This document shows positions 60,531-62,273 of a stretch of 62,273 nt of DNA, in pieces. Numbering within the stretch: position 1 is the stretch's first letter; each line of letters starts with the position of its first letter. Origin of the DNA: Streptomyces mutomycini (GTDB lineage: Bacteria > Actinomycetota > Actinomycetes > Streptomycetales > Streptomycetaceae). Location of the stretch: assembly GCF_001700505.1 (NCBI RefSeq), contig NZ_MAPV01000127.1, positions 1-62,273 on the forward strand, in the 5' to 3' direction. A program made the position numbers and the translations under genes. Below the pieces are notes generated by a model. That model ran no database searches and was not told the DNA's origin. It worked only from the letters and a program-made list of their open reading frames with translations.

Positions 60531-61079
60531 TCAGTGCTGACGGCCAGTACGGCGCTTGCGCAGAACGTAGAAGGCGCCCGCCGAGGCGACCGCCACCAGT
60601 GCGGAACCGGCCGCGATCTCCGCGGGGTCCATCGTGTCGACGCTTCCCCCGAGACCGCCCAGCACGCCGCTGGGAGTGGCGGTGGAGCTGGTAGTGGGGG
60701 CCGTGGTCGGGGTGGTGGTGGGGGAGCTGGTGGCACCGCTGGTGATGGTCAGGTTGGCCGACCGTGTGGTGGTGCCGCAGCGGAAGGTCACCTCGTAGAC
60801 CGCACCGCGTCTGGCGTCCCGGTCGACCGTGGCCGTGGCCGACCTCCCGCTCGGAATGGTGGTCGTGTCGAACACCCCCGAGAACGCGGTCGCGTCACTG
60901 GTGCACCCCATGGCGCCGAGAGTGACCTGGCCCCCCGGCGCGACCCTCGACGGAGTGATGGTCGGCGTGAACGGGTTGGACGTACCGCCGTTGAGCGCAT
61001 CGGCGGATGCGGCCGGTGCCATCAGAAAGCAGGCGGCGGCGCCCAGCAGGGCGACGGGTGCGACACGTATCGCGCGCAT
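60531..61079 (-). CDS. Secreted surface protein with Thr-rich stalk and C-terminal anchor
   Basis: The 182-aa protein has a signal (LLGAAACFLMAPAASA), a small beta domain with Cys in GAMGCTSD and FRCGTTT, a Thr/Ser/Pro stalk (TTTPTTAPTTSSTATP), then GGLGGSVDTMDPAE, a membrane helix (AAGSALVAVASAGAFYVL) and RKRR. Architecture equals the protein at 59701. GGAGG precedes the ATG at 61079. Confidence 0.8.
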   Translation of the reverse strand: MRAIRVAPVALLGAAACFLMAPAASADALNGGTSNPFTPTITPSRVAPGGQVTLGAMGCTSDATAFSGVFDTTTIPSGRSATATVDRDARRGAVYEVTFRCGTTTRSANLTITSGATSSPTTTPTTAPTTSSTATPSGVLGGLGGSVDTMDPAEIAAGSALVAVASAGAFYVLRKRRTGRQH

Positions 61080-61260
61080 GGTGAATCCTCCGGGTCCCGA
61101 GGAGCAGCCGCGGAACGGATTTCCGCGAGGCATGGATGCACCCCGATGCCCGAAACGGTAGAAGCGCCGCATATCACCCGCGATCGGTGTCCGGCGAATG
61201 GGGCAGTCATGTCCCCCGGCCGGCGGACCTGCCGGGGGACAGCACGGGGTGGGTGCGCTC

Positions 61261-62028
61261 CTATCGGCCCGTGGTGTGCGGGAACAGATCCACGAAGGGA
61301 GCCGTGGTCGCCGAGATGCCCCGGCCGAACGGGGCGTCGAAGTCCCAGATCAGGAAGAGCAGAAAAGCGATCAGGACGCTGAAGAGACCGGCCAGCAGCA
61401 ATTCGCGGAAGGTTCTGCGGATCTGGAGCGTGAAGATCAGCCCGACCGTCACCACGGCCCCGGTGATCAGGCCGAACCAGACGACGCCCGGCATGGTCGC
61501 ACCCGCGTTCTGCCCCCGGGACCCACGCGCGTCGTCGACTGCGGCCACCTGGTCCACCAGCGGTTGGTACGCCTGCCCTTCGTGGTCCGTCCGTGGCTTG
61601 TACTCCGTCACATCGGCCCGCACCCGGTCGAGAAGTCTGGTGCCCTCCTCCGTGAGACTCCCGTGATCCGTCATCGACCTCCATTCGTCGCCGATCACAT
61701 GGGACACGTACGCGTCGACGTCCGCGCGGATCCGGTCGCGGACCTCGGCCGGGTAGACGGCCGACCGTGCGCTCACCTCGTGCAGCGCCTGCGCCTCGAG
61801 GCGTACCGACTCCTGGGCGGCGCTACGGCCCTCCCAGACGCCGGCGATGGCCAGTCCGAGCACGATCGCGTACACCACGCCGATCATCATCGTCATGTAC
61901 TCGATGACGTCAGGCGTCTCGGAGGGGTCGTCGTCCTCGGCCAGGCGGCGGTTGCTGAGGACGGCGATGGTCAGGACGACAGCGCATGCCGACGCCATCG
62001 CAATGGTCAGAACAAGCCATTCCGACAT
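61261..62028 (-). CDS. DUF4239 family membrane protein
   Basis: The 255-aa protein has two N-terminal helices (MSEWLVLTIAMASACAVVLTI removed to 20: WLVLTIAMASACAVVLTI; YMTMMIGVVYAIVLGLAIAG), a soluble helical middle with SVRLEAQALHEV, and two C-terminal helices (WFGLITGAVVTVGLIFT; LAGLFSVLIAFLLFLIW). This is the DUF4239 arrangement (bestrophin-like). GAAGAAGGGAA precedes the ATG. Function unknown. It follows the truncated gene at the window end by 16 bp. Confidence 0.82.
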   Translation of the reverse strand: MSEWLVLTIAMASACAVVLTIAVLSNRRLAEDDDPSETPDVIEYMTMMIGVVYAIVLGLAIAGVWEGRSAAQESVRLEAQALHEVSARSAVYPAEVRDRIRADVDAYVSHVIGDEWRSMTDHGSLTEEGTRLLDRVRADVTEYKPRTDHEGQAYQPLVDQVAAVDDARGSRGQNAGATMPGVVWFGLITGAVVTVGLIFTLQIRRTFRELLLAGLFSVLIAFLLFLIWDFDAPFGRGISATTAPFVDLFPHTTGR

Positions 62029-62044
62029 GGGTTCCCTTCTTCGG

Positions 62045-62273
62045 TCAGCGGGACGAGCGGGGCCGTAGCACGGCTACGGCGAAGACGGCGGGAGCGGTGA
62101 TCAGAAGGGTGAGCGAGACCAGCGAAGGCCCGGTCCGTGGTGCCTTGCCGGCCGGCTTTCGGTAGGCGGGGAGCGCTACGGGAGCCGGGGCCGGTGGTTC
62201 GGGGCGCACGGTGGGCCGCGGCGACGCACGTTCCGGTTCCGGTTCCGGGACGGGGGGCGCGGGTGCGGGAGGC
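62045..62273 (-). CDS. C-terminal part of a Pro-rich membrane-anchored protein (cut by window)
   Basis: From the right edge a minus-strand frame encodes a Pro/Glu-rich stretch (PPVPEPEPERASPRPTVRPE), then SLVSLTLLITAPAVFAVAVL and LRPRSSR before the TGA. A single hydrophobic helix at the C-terminus suggests a tail-anchored or LPXTG-less surface protein. The N-terminus is outside the window. Confidence 0.55.
   Translation of the reverse strand, partial: PPAPAPPVPEPEPERASPRPTVRPEPPAPAPVALPAYRKPAGKAPRTGPSLVSLTLLITAPAVFAVAVLRPRSSR

Noticed and set aside
1..62273. CRISPR arrays, rRNA operons or complete prophage genes
   Set aside because: No regularly spaced repeats, no rRNA-like sequence and no phage structural genes were seen.

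Overview
The window is a high-GC (roughly 70% or more) actinobacterial chromosome segment, almost certainly Streptomyces or a close relative. The signs are strong G/C bias at third codon positions, frequent GTG and TTG starts, many 4-bp ATGA/GTGA overlaps between genes, and typical families (PadR-HAAS pair, DUF5709, Rpf, class F sortase, SpoIIE/HATPase regulators, streptogrisin-type protease). No rRNA, complete tRNA or CRISPR array was recognised.

Layout. 1-7.3 kb: truncated DyP peroxidase, PadR/HAAS pair, intact gnd, exonuclease, and an SRPBCC-ArsR-DinB-like operon behind two related palindromes. This stretch also holds relics: an Xis-like gene with two compensating frameshifts, an IS630-type transposase fragment, and the 5' half and 3' tail of a second gnd paralogue lying 5.7 kb apart. 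7.4-12.3 kb: a HEAT-repeat protein and a MerR regulator with HEAT repeats behind a MerR-type promoter, an ABC exporter, and a DUF5709 protein. 12.4-23.8 kb: a ten-gene operon in which every junction is a 4-bp overlap, preceded by a Fur/Zur-like box. It encodes an ATP-grasp ligase, a DUF364-like (putative heavy-metal chelation) protein, a cysteine-synthase-like PLP enzyme, a dipeptide-epimerase-like enolase-superfamily enzyme, an MFS exporter, a methyltransferase and a complete oligopeptide/nickel-type ABC importer. I read this as a candidate system for making, exporting and recapturing a small-peptide or aminocarboxylate metallophore; I could not match it to a described product. 24-33 kb: MurE-like ligase, HD protein, secreted serine protease, ROK regulator, Rpf-LysM-M23 cell-wall hydrolase, DMT transporter.

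33.4-38.3 kb: a general-stress signalling block (HATPase anti-sigma-like protein, response regulator, CHASE3-type kinase, receiver-PP2C phosphatase, SigB/SigF-like sigma factor). 38.7-47.4 kb: an unusual SDR with a cysteine-rich N-terminal segment, a 57-aa protein, a lipase-maturation-factor/DUF1990/YndJ-like group, a PAS-GAF-SpoIIE-HATPase protein divergent from it across two matching palindromes, and a WS/DGAT acyltransferase. 47.4-50.2 kb: aldo/keto reductase plus fuconolactonase-type hydrolase (a likely L-fucose-type sugar oxidation pair) and an Fpg/Nei glycosylase. 50.2-54.4 kb: zf-HC2 protein and a LytTR regulator / small membrane protein / Na+:solute symporter / LytS-like kinase group. 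54.4-62.3 kb: ECF sigma factor overlapping a convergent zf-HC2 protein, CapA-like lipoprotein, universal stress protein, NodB deacetylase, class F sortase with two nearby surface-anchored proteins, DUF4239 protein and a truncated membrane protein.

Assignments rest on reading the sequence and family knowledge; no database search was run.
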